Part shown: piece by piece, positions 44,808 to 55,156 of the stretch | Position numbering within the stretch: position 1 is the stretch's first letter | How the letters are laid out: each line of letters opens with the position of its first letter | Assembly (NCBI RefSeq): GCF_000745015.1 | Contig: NZ_JQNA01000002.1 | Span: 4,898,001 to 4,962,000, forward strand | Reading direction: 5' to 3' | DNA length: 64,000 nucleotides | DNA from: Burkholderia sp. 9120 | GTDB taxonomy: Bacteria > Pseudomonadota > Gammaproteobacteria > Burkholderiales > Burkholderiaceae | Translations under genes and position numbers: made by a program | The notes under the pieces: generated by a model | The model's database searches: none | What the model saw: the letters and a program-made list of their open reading frames with translations, nothing else | Told to the model about the DNA's origin: nothing

Positions 44808-46112
44808 TTAGTGCACTGTTCTCGACGTCGCTGCAGGCTCGAGAAAGTGCTCGGTCGCTGAACGTAAGATCGCCTCGCGCGCGTCGATCGATTTGAGGGT
44901 GTGAGCACGTGAACGAGACCGTTTTAAAGGGTACATCTCCTCCAGCTTATCGACATCGAAAAGAGTAATTCCCAATATGGCAGGAAAATACCCGTCGACA
45001 ATTGTCAGGCAATCCACGTCTTTCCACAGGCTTTGAAGTAATAAATCGGACAGTACGTCGACATCGCTTCCTGACGCTTCGTGCGCAATATTGCCCATCG
45101 ACTGCGTTAAAAAAAATCGTGCAGAATGCGGGGCAGTCAATACCGCACTCGCTGAGCGCAGCAGCGCTTCACCGAACACCCGATCCTCCGATTCGGCAAG
45201 GCGCTTTTCCAGCCACCCATGAACCAGGCGAGCATAGTCAGGATGCTTGCGTGCAATAGCAGTCATGCCCAAAACAGCGTCGAAAGAACTGAGCGGTGTC
45301 CTCGAAGTTTCCAGAATGTCCAGATACCGCTCCAAAACGGGCGGCCCAAATGCCGAAGCCGCAATGGCGCCCTGGATCGCCGGCACGAAAGACCGCTCGC
45401 GGCACAGTCTAAGCGAAGGCGTCCATGAATACCAAGGCAGATCAAACGCCATGTCCTGGAGCCAGGTTCTATCCTTGCTGCTACACACGAGCATCATCAA
45501 GGCGCCGATCGCGTCTATCGTTCGCACGTAAAATTGCACCGAATGTTCTTGCGCGATATCCCGCTGCTTCACGCTCTTCTTCAGGCCAGCTCGATCCGCT
45601 TCGAGGCGCATCGACGCCAGCGTGATCCACCGATATGCGAGCGGCGCATAAAAATCTATCCAACGTGAAAGCTGACTGAAGGTAGATCGAGTTAGGCTGC
45701 CTGGCTCGCCCGTGACGTTGTGTATCCATTCTTGCGCAGTTTCGCGAGCACCTATCTCCCGGATTGCCTCGGCGATCGGGTCGATCTCACCTCTACTCAA
45801 GATTGATAGCGGTCGACACGGAGGCGCCAGTTCTTCCGGGTACAGGAGCGAGGTTTCTGCTACTCCCTTTTCATCAAGGAAGACGACCGGTCCCCGTGGA
45901 TCGATCGCAATCACCCGAACCATCGCGCCATCCTCCCGGAGCACAAGCTCCGAGAACTGCATTGCCAAATCAGGTGACCTTTCCAACCCGATAGCCACTG
46001 ACAGACGCTCCACCATCGAACCCACGATATCCTGCATTTCCCGCGAGTATTCCGCAATTCCTAATTTTGATCCTTCGATCATGCCTGGCGCCCCCCCGGC
46101 GATCACCGGCAA
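44808..46112 (-). CDS. Unrecognised 434-residue protein, start probably frameshifted
   Basis: I do not recognise a family. The product is mostly helical, with no signal peptide or membrane segment of full length; it has an N-terminal half with beta-rich segment VRVIAIDPRGPVVFLDEKGVAETSLLYPEEL and a C-terminal half of HEAT-like helices (FDAVLGMTAIARKHPDYARLVHGWLEKRL, then LLRSASAVLTAP). The only start in frame is TTG at 46112, without ribosome site. One frame over, ATG at 46152 with AGAGGAGT reads MIVSQNRGGIIRVLAG and runs into a seven-G tract, where loss of one G would join it to this frame. So the true protein is probably about 14 residues longer. Confidence 0.55.
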   Translation of the reverse strand: MPVIAGGAPGMIEGSKLGIAEYSREMQDIVGSMVERLSVAIGLERSPDLAMQFSELVLREDGAMVRVIAIDPRGPVVFLDEKGVAETSLLYPEELAPPCRPLSILSRGEIDPIAEAIREIGARETAQEWIHNVTGEPGSLTRSTFSQLSRWIDFYAPLAYRWITLASMRLEADRAGLKKSVKQRDIAQEHSVQFYVRTIDAIGALMMLVCSSKDRTWLQDMAFDLPWYSWTPSLRLCRERSFVPAIQGAIAASAFGPPVLERYLDILETSRTPLSSFDAVLGMTAIARKHPDYARLVHGWLEKRLAESEDRVFGEALLRSASAVLTAPHSARFFLTQSMGNIAHEASGSDVDVLSDLLLQSLWKDVDCLTIVDGYFPAILGITLFDVDKLEEMYPLKRSRSRAHTLKSIDAREAILRSATEHFLEPAATSRTVH

Positions 46113-46152
46113 GCACCCGGATGATGCCGCCTCTATTCTGGCTCACAATCAT

Positions 46153-46645
46153 ACTCCTCTTATCAAAGAGACGACGGATGCGTAGTGCACGTTTTTAACC
46201 TGCAACCGGTCCTCGTCGATCCCTGGCGCAGAAGACCTTTAGACGCAAATCGGGCGGGCGTACCGCTCGAGCCGTCCCTCTTCCGTGCGGCAATCGCCAC
46301 GACCTATGGTTTGGTCGACCGGGCCACAGGGCACAATCGAGATTCAGTTTTTCTGCGTTTCTAACTGCCTTATGCCGCCGGAACGAGATTGACATTTGCC
46401 GCGTCGGAACGCGGAGCAATGCGTCGTTTTTTAAAGCGCATCCTCTGATCAACGAAACGCACCCGAGAGCAAACGTGGATGTACCTTAGCTCTGGAAAAA
46501 TTGGCGTCGTGGGTGACGAGCTTCCGAGAATTTCCTATAATCCTCAATTGAACTTGTCGGCTGCGAACTATTGCTGACGAACCGATCAGGTAATGCTTCG
46601 TAGCGCGAAATTCAAGGTGCTACGAGGTTGATGATGGTGAGAACC
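46153..46645. promoter_or_regulatory. Divergent spacer before the LysR gene
   Basis: About 490 bases between the unrecognised minus-strand gene and the LysR gene. No gene is seen. A TATAAT-like element (TTTCCTATAATCC) near 46532-46544 may be the LysR promoter. Confidence 0.4.
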
Positions 46646-47647
46646 ATGGACCGGCTACAAGCAATGCACGTATTCACACGCATCGTCGAGATGAACAGCT
46701 TTTCTCGCGCTGCCGACTCTCTAGACCTCCCTCCTGCGACCGTAAGCACGATTATCAAGAATCTGGAGTCGCATCTTCACGTTCGGCTCATGCAGCGGAC
46801 AACAAGACGGCTCAACCTGACGCCGGAGGGCGCCCAGTATTACGAGCGTTGCGTACGAATTCTCGCCGAGGTCGAGGAAACTGAGGGAGCACTGGCCAAT
46901 ACTGGAAACGGACCACGCGGGAAGCTAAGAGTCGAAATGCCGCCATCGATCGGGCATCTCATCGTGATGCCCGAGATTTCTTCCTTCAAGAAGATGTATC
47001 CGGATATTTACCTCACGGTTGGCTTCGGCGATCGCCGCGTAGATCTGATACAAGAGGGTGTTGACTGCGCCATCCGCGTCGGCCCCCTGGAAGATTCGAC
47101 CCTGGTAGCCCGACGCCTTGGAAATCTTCAGACTGTCACGGCGGCTAGCCCCGAATACATCGCTGAATTCGGAGAGCCAAAGTGCATCGATGACCTGCAA
47201 CACCACACCGCGGTGCACTACTTTTCCAGCAGAACCGGCCGAGTTCTGGATTTTTGCTTCGAATACAACGACAAAACGACCGACGTCAACGTGAACGGAA
47301 GCTTGGCGGTCAACGACGCGGAAGCCTATGTCAGTTGCGGTGTCGACGGAGTCGGATTGATTCAACCGCCCAGGTTTATGATTCAGAACCACCTGGATTC
47401 AGGAAGATTAATCGAGGTGTTACCAAATTCCAGACCGCGGACGATGCCTGTTTCTGCGGTCTATCCGCACAATCGTCATCTCGCTGCGAAAGTTCGGGTC
47501 TTCGTAGAATGGATTGCGACGTTGTTTGATACCAGCCACCTGATGTCGTTGGAGCCGAAAGAATCAGGAAATGCGTACAGGAGCAACGCTTCATCAAATC
47601 CCAGTCACGATCGCACTCGCGCCGAAGCTCACGAAATCATCTTATGA
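46646..47647 (+). CDS. LysR-family transcriptional regulator
   Basis: 333 residues. Winged helix MDRLQAMHVFTRIVEMNSFSRAADSLDLPPATVSTIIKNLESHLHVRLMQRTTRRLNLTPEG, then the substrate-binding domain (GKLRVEMPPSIGHLIVMPEISSFKKMYPDIYLTVGF, VDCAIRVGPLEDSTLVARRLG). The opening MDRLQAM is typical of the DmlR/CrgA-like group. ATG at 46646 is chosen for that reason; ATGs at 46631 and 46634 add a few residues behind GAGG. The C-terminus has about 35 extra residues. Target unknown: neighbours are an unrecognised gene and, further on, the HD hydrolase. Confidence 0.85.
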   Translation: MDRLQAMHVFTRIVEMNSFSRAADSLDLPPATVSTIIKNLESHLHVRLMQRTTRRLNLTPEGAQYYERCVRILAEVEETEGALANTGNGPRGKLRVEMPPSIGHLIVMPEISSFKKMYPDIYLTVGFGDRRVDLIQEGVDCAIRVGPLEDSTLVARRLGNLQTVTAASPEYIAEFGEPKCIDDLQHHTAVHYFSSRTGRVLDFCFEYNDKTTDVNVNGSLAVNDAEAYVSCGVDGVGLIQPPRFMIQNHLDSGRLIEVLPNSRPRTMPVSAVYPHNRHLAAKVRVFVEWIATLFDTSHLMSLEPKESGNAYRSNASSNPSHDRTRAEAHEIIL

Positions 47648-48193
47648 CAAAACAATGAGGAAGCATTCGACAAGATCTCACACAAATGCGTCGTCTCATC
47701 GCGCCAAGCCGCTGTTCGGCTCAGGCAACGCAGGATCACCCAGTCATTTCCATGTTTCCGCAACACATTTCATGCCGTGAAGGACTTCGGACAACGAGTC
47801 CCATTCATCGGGCCAGTCGCGGATTTATACGCGTCGGGGTTGTGTGATCCTCCAATCCTGTCAAATCCTTGACGCGGGCACGGCCTTAGGCCGTGCTTTT
47901 TTTGCAAATCATGCGGCACGGATCGCATCGGGCTTTCATAGCTCATGGCTCTTCACTGCACAGGCCTTCGCGACATGAAGTTCCAGTTTTTTCCAGGCGG
48001 TCAATGATGAATTCTCGATTTGAAGTGGGAACAGGTCGTCGACGAGCTAACGCCCAATCGACGAACCGCCATCTTTAGATCGAAAATCACCCCCGATCGC
48101 AGAGAGGGAAAAGTCGATTCCGGCCGTAACACAGAAGCCGCGGAAAATCGTCCGCCTTCCACGTGAATCCGGGCTAGTTCGGTACTTGCCCGT
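47648..48193. other. Non-coding stretch with a strong terminator
   Basis: About 545 bases without a recognised gene. The only clear element is the terminator at 47878-47903. The 230 bases before it could be a long 3' untranslated region of the LysR gene or an independent small RNA. Confidence 0.45.
47878..47903 (+). terminator. Intrinsic terminator
   Basis: GCACGGCC-TTA-GGCCGTGC is a perfect 8-bp stem with a 3-base loop followed by seven T residues. It lies 230 bases after the LysR stop. Confidence 0.9.
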
Positions 48194-48838
48194 TTAGCAA
48201 CAATCCCACGCCGAACCGCGAATCACGCTGCAAAAATTTCCCGGCCGGAACGACGGATCTTTATCCACGATAACGTCGGCTTTGACGTTCCCAAAAGTCG
48301 TCTCGGGCTTATGTTTGATTCCGTCGTAGAAAGCCTGGATGATGTCTTCCTTGAAATTTCCGCCACGCGGATGCTCACGCACTACCTGCTCCCGCTCGGC
48401 ATCGCTGTACTGCGAATATGTCAATCCAAGCACGTCCATTTCCACACCGGCAGTCACGAGAGCAACGACCGGGTGCATGTGTTGAGGAATGCCCGGCGTG
48501 GTATGCAATGCAATCGCTGTCCATACAGTGTCGATGTCTTGCTGCGATATGCCATGTGTCTTCAGGAAATCGCGCGCGGCATTCGCCCCATCCACTTCGA
48601 ATCGCTCGTCCCGGCTGCTGTGTTTGTGCGTCAGACCCATGTCATGGAACATGCAGCCGCAGTACAACAACTCCGGGTCGAACTTCAGGCCCTGCTGTTT
48701 TCCGGCCAATGCACCGAAGTAGTAGACGCGACTGGAATGGTGGAACAACAAAGGCGAAGCAGTGTCCCTTACCAGCTCGGTTATTTCGCGCGCTATCTTG
48801 CTGTCGGGAATTGAAATTCCGTCAACGTTGAAACTCAT
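48194..48838 (-). CDS. HD-domain hydrolase related to cyanamide hydratase
   Basis: 214 residues, ATG at 48838 behind CAGGAG. Metal site residues of the HD superfamily: HHSSRVYYFGALAG (first His), CGCMFHDMGLTHKH (the HD pair) and, later, IALHTTPGIPQHMHPVVALVTAGVEMDVLG. The HSxRxY and FHDxGL forms match the cyanamide hydratase (Ddi2-type) subgroup, which adds water to cyanamide to give urea. Many bacterial members have no assigned substrate. It is followed on the same strand by nothing and lies downstream of catalase (160 bases), possibly one transcript. Confidence 0.72.
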   Translation of the reverse strand: MSFNVDGISIPDSKIAREITELVRDTASPLLFHHSSRVYYFGALAGKQQGLKFDPELLYCGCMFHDMGLTHKHSSRDERFEVDGANAARDFLKTHGISQQDIDTVWTAIALHTTPGIPQHMHPVVALVTAGVEMDVLGLTYSQYSDAEREQVVREHPRGGNFKEDIIQAFYDGIKHKPETTFGNVKADVIVDKDPSFRPGNFCSVIRGSAWDCC

Positions 48839-48998
48839 GGGTGATCTCCTGATAAGTGAACTGGCGTTGGTTGCGGCTGAAGCTCGAACCCCTGCGCCGT
48901 CCGCGCGTGGGTTCGAGCAAGCGGATAAGAGAGTGAACTCATCTCCCCACCGGCGTGGGAAGAAGCTTGAGATCCGACTATCAGCTATTCGGATCCGC

Positions 48999-50477
48999 TT
49001 AAAGCTCCGGCTCGGAACGGACGGCCGTTGTACCTGGTGCGTTGAGCGACTCCAGTGCCAGACGAACTCCCACCCCGTACGCAGCATCAGCTCGGGTGCA
49101 ATGCTCGATATGCAACTCACGGATTGGCGTCGATACGCCGTGCATGGCCCGAGCCGTGTTCTCAAACAGAACCGTCTGTTGCTCGCGTGACATTAGACGG
49201 AACAGATCGCCCGGCTGCGAAAAGTAATCATCGTCGACCCTGTGATTCCAATGGTCGGCAGCACCCTCGATAGACAAAGGTGGCTCGCTAAAGTCAGGCT
49301 GGTCGAGCCATGCTCCCCGAGTGTTCGGGTTATACGAGGTGGTGCCGCCTTTGTTCCCGTCAACTCTCAAAACACCATCACGGTGGTAGCTGTTGTAGTG
49401 CGTCGCGGCACGCGGCGAGTTGACCGGGATCTGATGATGATTGACGGTGAGACGGTAGCGCTGCGCATCGCCATACGAGAACAGACGGCCTTGCAGCATC
49501 TTGTCGGGAGAGAAGCTGATGCCCGGGACAACGTTCGCCGGATTGAACGCCGCCTGCTCTACGTCTGCAAACCAGTTTTCAGCGTTCACGTTTAGCTCGA
49601 ACTCTCCGACCTCTATCAGCGGGTAGTCCTTCTTTGACCAGACCTTCGTCAGATCGAAAGGATTCACCTTGCAATTCGCTGCTTCGTGTTCGGGCATGAT
49701 CTGGAAGTACATCTTCCAACGCGGAAATTCCTTGCGTTCGATCGCCTCATACAGATCGCGATGATGTGTTTCGCGGTCGGAGCCGACTACTTCGACCGCC
49801 TCTGCGTCCGTCATATTTTCCACCCCCTGCTGGGTACGCATATGAAACTTGACCCAGAAGCGCTCGTTACTGGAATTGATCAGGCTAAACGTGTGGCTAC
49901 CGTAACCGTGCATATGACGATACGTACGCGGAATCCCACGATCGCTCATCACGATGGTGACCTGATGGAATGACTCTGGAAGCTGCGTCCAAAAGTCCCA
50001 ATTCCCCTCGGCACTGCGCAGACCCGTTCGCGGATCACGCTTAACCGCGTGGTTGAGGTCCGGAAATTTGAGCGGATCACGCAGGAAGAACACCGGGGTG
50101 TTATTCCCTACCAGATCCCAGTTCCCTTCCTCGGTATAAAACTTGAGGGCGAAGCCACGAATATCACGCTCGGCATCAGCGGCGCCACGTTCGCCCGCAA
50201 CCGTCGAGAACCGGGCGAACATCTCGGTGCTCTTCCCAACCTCGGAGAAGATCTTTGCACGCGTATATTTTGTAACGTCGTGAGTCACGGTAAATTTTCC
50301 GAACGCACCCGAACCTTTCGCATGCATACGCCGTTCAGGTATCACTTCACGATCGAAGTGTGCGAGTTTCTCGAGAAACCAGACATCCTGAAGCAGAGCC
50401 GGTCCACGAGGCCCCGCGGTCATCGTGTTTTGATTGTCCGGCACCGGTGCGCCGAACGCAGTCGTCAGCTTGCTCAT
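48999..50477 (-). CDS. Monofunctional haem catalase (clade 3 size)
   Basis: 492 residues. The active site is [43 protein letters not shown]; the catalytic His and Asn normally sit in the TVTHD (residues near 55) and VGNN stretches, both present. The haem-ligand Tyr is in [13 protein letters not shown]. Size and lack of a C-terminal flavodoxin-like domain fit small-subunit, NADPH-binding catalases. The start at 50477 follows TAGGAG; an ATG six bases earlier is nearly equivalent. It removes peroxide, which polyamine oxidases in the same window may produce. Confidence 0.93.
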   Translation of the reverse strand: MSKLTTAFGAPVPDNQNTMTAGPRGPALLQDVWFLEKLAHFDREVIPERRMHAKGSGAFGKFTVTHDVTKYTRAKIFSEVGKSTEMFARFSTVAGERGAADAERDIRGFALKFYTEEGNWDLVGNNTPVFFLRDPLKFPDLNHAVKRDPRTGLRSAEGNWDFWTQLPESFHQVTIVMSDRGIPRTYRHMHGYGSHTFSLINSSNERFWVKFHMRTQQGVENMTDAEAVEVVGSDRETHHRDLYEAIERKEFPRWKMYFQIMPEHEAANCKVNPFDLTKVWSKKDYPLIEVGEFELNVNAENWFADVEQAAFNPANVVPGISFSPDKMLQGRLFSYGDAQRYRLTVNHHQIPVNSPRAATHYNSYHRDGVLRVDGNKGGTTSYNPNTRGAWLDQPDFSEPPLSIEGAADHWNHRVDDDYFSQPGDLFRLMSREQQTVLFENTARAMHGVSTPIRELHIEHCTRADAAYGVGVRLALESLNAPGTTAVRSEPEL

Positions 50478-51058
50478 CAACATTCTCCTAGGGTTCAAGT
50501 TGGCGTGAACTATCGTTTCTCTGGGGGGATACGCTCATGGAACTACTTGATATGAGGGACGGGAAAGGTGATCGCGGAACCGCCGCCGTGCCTCAAAAAA
50601 TCTCACGGGCACGCCGGAACACACATCGAACGGCCTTCAAACCGATCGCGAGGACCGAACGACTACGGCGCTATTGCATAGTCCAATCTTGCCGCAAATG
50701 GATGGTGGATGACATAGCAGGACGGCCCATGTTCCGGGACACCAAAAAATCCGTTCCGCGTAGAGATATTGGTCTTCGTGGGGAACGGATAACGTGATCA
50801 CATCCGCTCGCGCGAGCTGCATGAGTATGAAAGATGGAGATCTGTCGGCACGGACAGCTCGGCGATCGGATGTCGGACCTCACAGTCGTGTGAAAGTAAA
50901 GACCACAGCGCTGCTCTCGAACTGACGACGTCAGCGCTCCGCCCTACGACGGATGGACACTGACATATGCACTTGTCGATGTCGGGACGCTCTGAACGCG
51001 AGACTGTCGCGTTCGGGCATTGGCTATCGAACGATGGAACCTAAATGGATTGGATGTT
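50478..51058. other. Divergent spacer between catalase and SDR
   Basis: About 580 bases with no recognised gene. It should contain the catalase promoter and that of the SDR; no clear OxyR-type site could be picked by eye. Confidence 0.4.
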
Positions 51059-51820
51059 ATGAAACTTACTGAAAACACAATCTTCATTACCGGCGCAACG
51101 TCTGGAATCGGTCGCGCGCTCGCCGAAGCTTTGCACCGCAAGGGCAATAAAGTCATCATTAGCGGACGCCGAAAAGCCCTGCTGGATGAAGTTGCTGCGG
51201 CAAACCCCGGGATCGACACCGTTCAGATGGACGTCACAGACCCCGCTCAAATCGCCGACGTGGCGAAAGACCTGATCAAAAAGTTTCCGTCCCTCAACGT
51301 CGTTATCAACAACGCCGGGATCATGCCGCTGGACGATGTAACGGGACCGCTAAACGACGCCGAGTCGATTCACCTGATCAACACAAACCTGCTTGGACCG
51401 GCTCGCATAAGCGGCGCGTTTGTCGAACACCTGAAGAAGCAGCCCGAGGCTTACATCATCAACACCAGTTCGGCGTTGGCCTACATTCCGTTCTCCGTTG
51501 CGGCACTGTATTCAGCAACAAAGGCGGCGATTCATTCTTACTCGCTTTCCCAGCGTTTTGCATTGCGTGACACGTCGGTACGGGTACTTGAGATCGCACC
51601 ACCATGGGTTGATACGGATCTGGTCTTCAAGAGCGGAGACCCACGTGCAATGCCGCTTGAGGTGTTCATCGAAGAAACGATGGCGCTGCTGGAAGATGCG
51701 ACTACTGAAGTCACGGTAGGCACTGGCAAGCAACTCAGAGATGCCGCTGGTCCCAACGAACATGGCTTTGTGAATCATCTGAACCAGATGATTGCCGATA
51801 GTCCTTTGCCGACCGCCTGA
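51059..51820 (+). CDS. SDR-family oxidoreductase, DltE-like
   Basis: 253 residues with intact SDR motifs: TGATSGIG near the N-terminus, NNAGIMP, NTSSALAYIPF (Ser) and YSATK (Tyr, Lys). The C-terminal part AVLYSYSLSQRFALRDTSVRVLEIAPPWVDTDL is typical of the DltE/YciK-like group. It probably uses NAD(P) on a small alcohol or ketone. The start at 51059 is taken from the family; the ribosome site is weak (GGATTGGA). Confidence 0.8.
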   Translation: MKLTENTIFITGATSGIGRALAEALHRKGNKVIISGRRKALLDEVAAANPGIDTVQMDVTDPAQIADVAKDLIKKFPSLNVVINNAGIMPLDDVTGPLNDAESIHLINTNLLGPARISGAFVEHLKKQPEAYIINTSSALAYIPFSVAALYSATKAAIHSYSLSQRFALRDTSVRVLEIAPPWVDTDLVFKSGDPRAMPLEVFIEETMALLEDATTEVTVGTGKQLRDAAGPNEHGFVNHLNQMIADSPLPTA

Positions 51821-51964
51821 CGCACGCCGGAAGAAACATCGGCAGGCGAACAGCTGCAACAACCTGCTCTGTCGCCTGCTTCACCTGAAATGCGTCTGTC
51901 GCCTTTCGTGTTCCACGTTGTTTGCGCCGCACTTTGATTTCGCGTGCGCTCACGCTCAATGAGA

Positions 51965-51999
51965 CCGGGGCCGCACGAACAGCATTCGTGCGGCCCCGG
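51965..51999. terminator. Strong hairpin closing the RND operon
   Basis: A perfect 15-bp inverted repeat (CCGGGGCCGCACGAA and its complement) with loop CAGCA, about 20 bases past the stop of the minus-strand RND pump gene and 145 bases past the SDR stop. There is no long T run on either side, so it may act through stem strength. It sits between convergent genes. Confidence 0.75.
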
Positions 52000-52018
52000 C
52001 GTTCATGCTCCCGCCAGA

Positions 52019-55000
52019 TCAGGCATGGCTACCGTCCGGCAGCGCCGGCGGCGGTTCCTGCGGATGCGGCTCGATCACATGCGTGCCCGCCGGCGGTTCA
52101 TCGTTCGGCGGCTTCACTTTGAACCAGATCGCGTAGAGAGCAGGCAGGAACACCAGTGTGAGCACCGTGCCCACCGCTGTCCCGCCGATCAGCGTGTACG
52201 CCATCGACCCCCAGAACACCGACGTGGTCAGCGGGATGAACGCCAGCACCGCCGCCATCGCCGTCAGCAACACCGGCCGTGCACGCTGCACCGTCGCCTC
52301 CACCACTGCGTGATACGGGTCCATCTTCTCGTCGTGCACGTTGTTGCGGATCTGCTCGATCAGGATCAGCGTGTTGCGCATCAGGATCCCCGCCAGACCA
52401 ATCAGGCCCAGAATCGCGTTGAAGCCGAACGGCTGGTGGAACAGCAGCAGCGTCGCCACGGTCCCGATGATGCCCAGCGGACCGGTCAGGAACACCATCG
52501 CCATCGTCGGGAACGAGCGAGTCTGCACGATCAGCACCAGCAGGATCAGCATCAGCATCACCGGGAAAATCGGCGCGAGCGCCGCATTCGCCTTGCCCGC
52601 CTCCTCGATGTTGCCGCCCATCTCGATCTTGTAGCCCGGCGGCAGTCCCGCGATGATCGGACCGAGTTGCTTCTCCACTTCCATCGACACCTGCGGCGGC
52701 TGCATCGTCTCATCGATGTCGCCACGCACCGTAATCGTCGACAGTCGATCACGGCGATGCAGGATCGGCTCCTCCGGACGCATTTCGATGTGACCGATCT
52801 GACTAATCGGCACCACCCGCCCATCGTGATTCACCAGGTTCATACCCGACATCTTCGACGGGTCCAGACGCGTGTCGCCGCCGCTACGTGCAACAAGCTC
52901 CACCGTCCGGATGTCCTCGCGCACCTGCGTGACCGGAATACCCGTGAGCAGAAACTGGATCTGCTGCGAGGCATCCTCCGAACTCAGCCCAATCTGTCGC
53001 AGCCGGTCCTGGTCGAGCACGAAGTGCAGCGTCGGCACCCGTTCCGCCCAGTCCTGGTTCACCTGGCGCATGTGCTTGTTCGCCTGCATCACCGCGAACA
53101 CCCGTTGTGCGATCGCCCGAACTTGCGTCTGGTCCGGGCCCATCACGCGAAACTCTACCGGGAAGCGCGTATAGGGGCCAAACACCAGTTGCGTCACCCG
53201 CACCCGGGCCTCCGGCGCCAGACCATCGGCCACCGCCTGACGCATGCGCAGCTTCAGTTGCTCTCGCGTTTTGGCATCGGGCGTGAGCACGATGATCTTC
53301 GCGAACGACGGGTCCGGAAGCTCCGGGTTGTACGCGAGGAAGAAGCGTGGCGCGCCCTGTCCGATGTAGCTGGTGACGACTTTCGCCTCCGGCTGCTTCT
53401 TGAGCCACTGTTCAACCTCGACCGTTGCCTTGCGCGTCGCCTCGATGCTCGTACCTTCGGGCATCTGCACTTCGACCAGCACTTCGGGACGGTCCGACTC
53501 CGGGAAGAACTGCTGCTTCACCGCACCCATGCCCAGGATAGCCAGTACGAACAGCACCACCACCGTACCCGCCACCCAGAACTTGTGGTCCACACCGGCG
53601 CGGACCAGTCGCCGCATGCGCTCGTACATCGGCGTGTGATAGATCGAGTCGTAACCGTGCGCGAGCGGCTTGATATCCGGCAGCAGCTTCACCCCCAGAT
53701 AGGGCGTGAAGGTCTGCGCACCGAGCCACGACGTGAGCAGCGCGAACGCCACGATCCAGAAGATGTTGCCCGCGTACTCACCGGCGGTGGAGCGCGCGAA
53801 GCCCACCGGCGTGAAGCCGATCACGATGGTCAGCGTGCCGGCGAGCATCGCGGGCGCCACGTGGTTCCATGAGTAGGTCGCCGCCCGTATCCGGTCGTAA
53901 CCCTCCTCCATCTTCACCACCATCATCTCGATGGTGATGATGGCGTCGTCCACCAGCAACCCCAGCGCAATGATCAGCGCCCCGAGCGTAATCCGGTCGA
54001 AGATGCGCCCCGTCACACTCATGATCACGAACACCACGGCGAGCGTAAGCGGCACGGCTGCGGCCACCACGATCCCCACGCGCCAGCCCAGACTCACGAT
54101 GCTCACGAGCATCACCACGCCCAGCGCGACGAAGAACTTCAGCATGAACTCGTCGACCGCATCCGCGATGTTCACGGCCTGGTCGGTGATCTTGCTGAAC
54201 TTGTAGCCGACCGGCAGCGACGCCGAGATCTTCGTCTGCTCCTGCTGCAGCGACTTACCCAGTTCAAGACCGTTCCAGCCATCCTGCATCACCACGCCCA
54301 GCGCGAGCGACGGTACGCCGTTGTGACGGATCAGGAACGTCGCCGGATCCTCGTAGCCGCGCGAAACCTCCGCGATGTCCGAGAGTTTGAGCGTGCGTCC
54401 CTTTGCGACGATCGGCGTATCGCGGATCTTCTGCAGGTCGTTGAGTGCGCCGTCGAGACGCGCGTACACCTGCGGACCGTTGGTGTCGATCGACCCAGCC
54501 GGGGTCACCGCGTTCTCCTTCTGCAGCGCGGCGAACACATCCGCCGGATTCACCCCCAGGTTGGCCAGGCGCGCATACGAGAAATTCACGAAGATACGCT
54601 CGGGACGCTCGCCCAGAATCGTCACCTTCTTGACGCCCGGCACCTTCAGCATGTCCTGGCGGATGTTCTCGGCTTCGCGCGTCAGCAGTCGCGGCGGCAG
54701 GCCCGGCGCTTCGAGCGCGTACAGCGCGAAGGTCACGTCGGAGTATTCGTCGTTCACGAAGGGGCCCAGCACGCCCTGCGGCAGCTTCGCGCTCTCGTCG
54801 TGGAGCTTCTTGCGCGCCTGGTAGAACTGCTCCGGCACGTCCTTGGGCGGCGTCGTGTCCTTCAGCGTGAGTTGCATCAGCGCGAGGCCCGGCCGCGTGA
54901 TCGTTTCGACCCGGTCGTACCAGTCCAGCTCCTGCATGCGTTTCTCGAGCGGCTCGGCCACCAGGTCCTGCATCTCCTGCGCAGTCGCACCCGGCCACAC

Positions 55001-55156
55001 TGCCGTCACCGTCAGCACCTTCACCGTGAACGCCGGGTCCTCGGCCCGTCCGAGCTTCAGGAACGTCAGCACCCCGGTCAGAACCAGCGCAATGATCAGG
55101 AATAGCGTGACGGCCCGCTCCCGCACCGCTACCGCGGAGAGATTAAAGCCGCTCAT
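52019..55156 (-). CDS. RND multidrug efflux pump, inner-membrane permease
   Basis: 1045 residues, the usual AcrB/MexB-family length. Twelve membrane helices with two large periplasmic loops. Features: N-terminal FNLSAVAVRERAVTLFLIIALVLTG, the proton-relay helix LGALIIALGLLVDDAIITIEMM (two Asp), the second-half NILILI counterpart LMRNTLILIEQIRNN, and AATVQRARPVLLTAMAAVLAFIPLT. The Asp-Asp pair in helix 4 is intact, so proton coupling should work. The sequence is closer to the hydrophobe/AcrB-like group used with single MFP and OMF than to metal pumps. The start overlaps the MFP stop by four bases (ATGA). Confidence 0.9.
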   Translation of the reverse strand: MSGFNLSAVAVRERAVTLFLIIALVLTGVLTFLKLGRAEDPAFTVKVLTVTAVWPGATAQEMQDLVAEPLEKRMQELDWYDRVETITRPGLALMQLTLKDTTPPKDVPEQFYQARKKLHDESAKLPQGVLGPFVNDEYSDVTFALYALEAPGLPPRLLTREAENIRQDMLKVPGVKKVTILGERPERIFVNFSYARLANLGVNPADVFAALQKENAVTPAGSIDTNGPQVYARLDGALNDLQKIRDTPIVAKGRTLKLSDIAEVSRGYEDPATFLIRHNGVPSLALGVVMQDGWNGLELGKSLQQEQTKISASLPVGYKFSKITDQAVNIADAVDEFMLKFFVALGVVMLVSIVSLGWRVGIVVAAAVPLTLAVVFVIMSVTGRIFDRITLGALIIALGLLVDDAIITIEMMVVKMEEGYDRIRAATYSWNHVAPAMLAGTLTIVIGFTPVGFARSTAGEYAGNIFWIVAFALLTSWLGAQTFTPYLGVKLLPDIKPLAHGYDSIYHTPMYERMRRLVRAGVDHKFWVAGTVVVLFVLAILGMGAVKQQFFPESDRPEVLVEVQMPEGTSIEATRKATVEVEQWLKKQPEAKVVTSYIGQGAPRFFLAYNPELPDPSFAKIIVLTPDAKTREQLKLRMRQAVADGLAPEARVRVTQLVFGPYTRFPVEFRVMGPDQTQVRAIAQRVFAVMQANKHMRQVNQDWAERVPTLHFVLDQDRLRQIGLSSEDASQQIQFLLTGIPVTQVREDIRTVELVARSGGDTRLDPSKMSGMNLVNHDGRVVPISQIGHIEMRPEEPILHRRDRLSTITVRGDIDETMQPPQVSMEVEKQLGPIIAGLPPGYKIEMGGNIEEAGKANAALAPIFPVMLMLILLVLIVQTRSFPTMAMVFLTGPLGIIGTVATLLLFHQPFGFNAILGLIGLAGILMRNTLILIEQIRNNVHDEKMDPYHAVVEATVQRARPVLLTAMAAVLAFIPLTTSVFWGSMAYTLIGGTAVGTVLTLVFLPALYAIWFKVKPPNDEPPAGTHVIEPHPQEPPPALPDGSHA

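Noticed and set aside
47830..47880. Possible 3' end of a tRNA before the terminator
   Set aside because: The bases loosely recall a T-arm, but no cloverleaf can be formed and no CCA-preceding stem is present.
51944..53872. A 642-codon open frame on the plus strand opposite the RND pump
   Set aside because: Arg/His-rich composition and full overlap with the pump gene show it is a codon-bias shadow.
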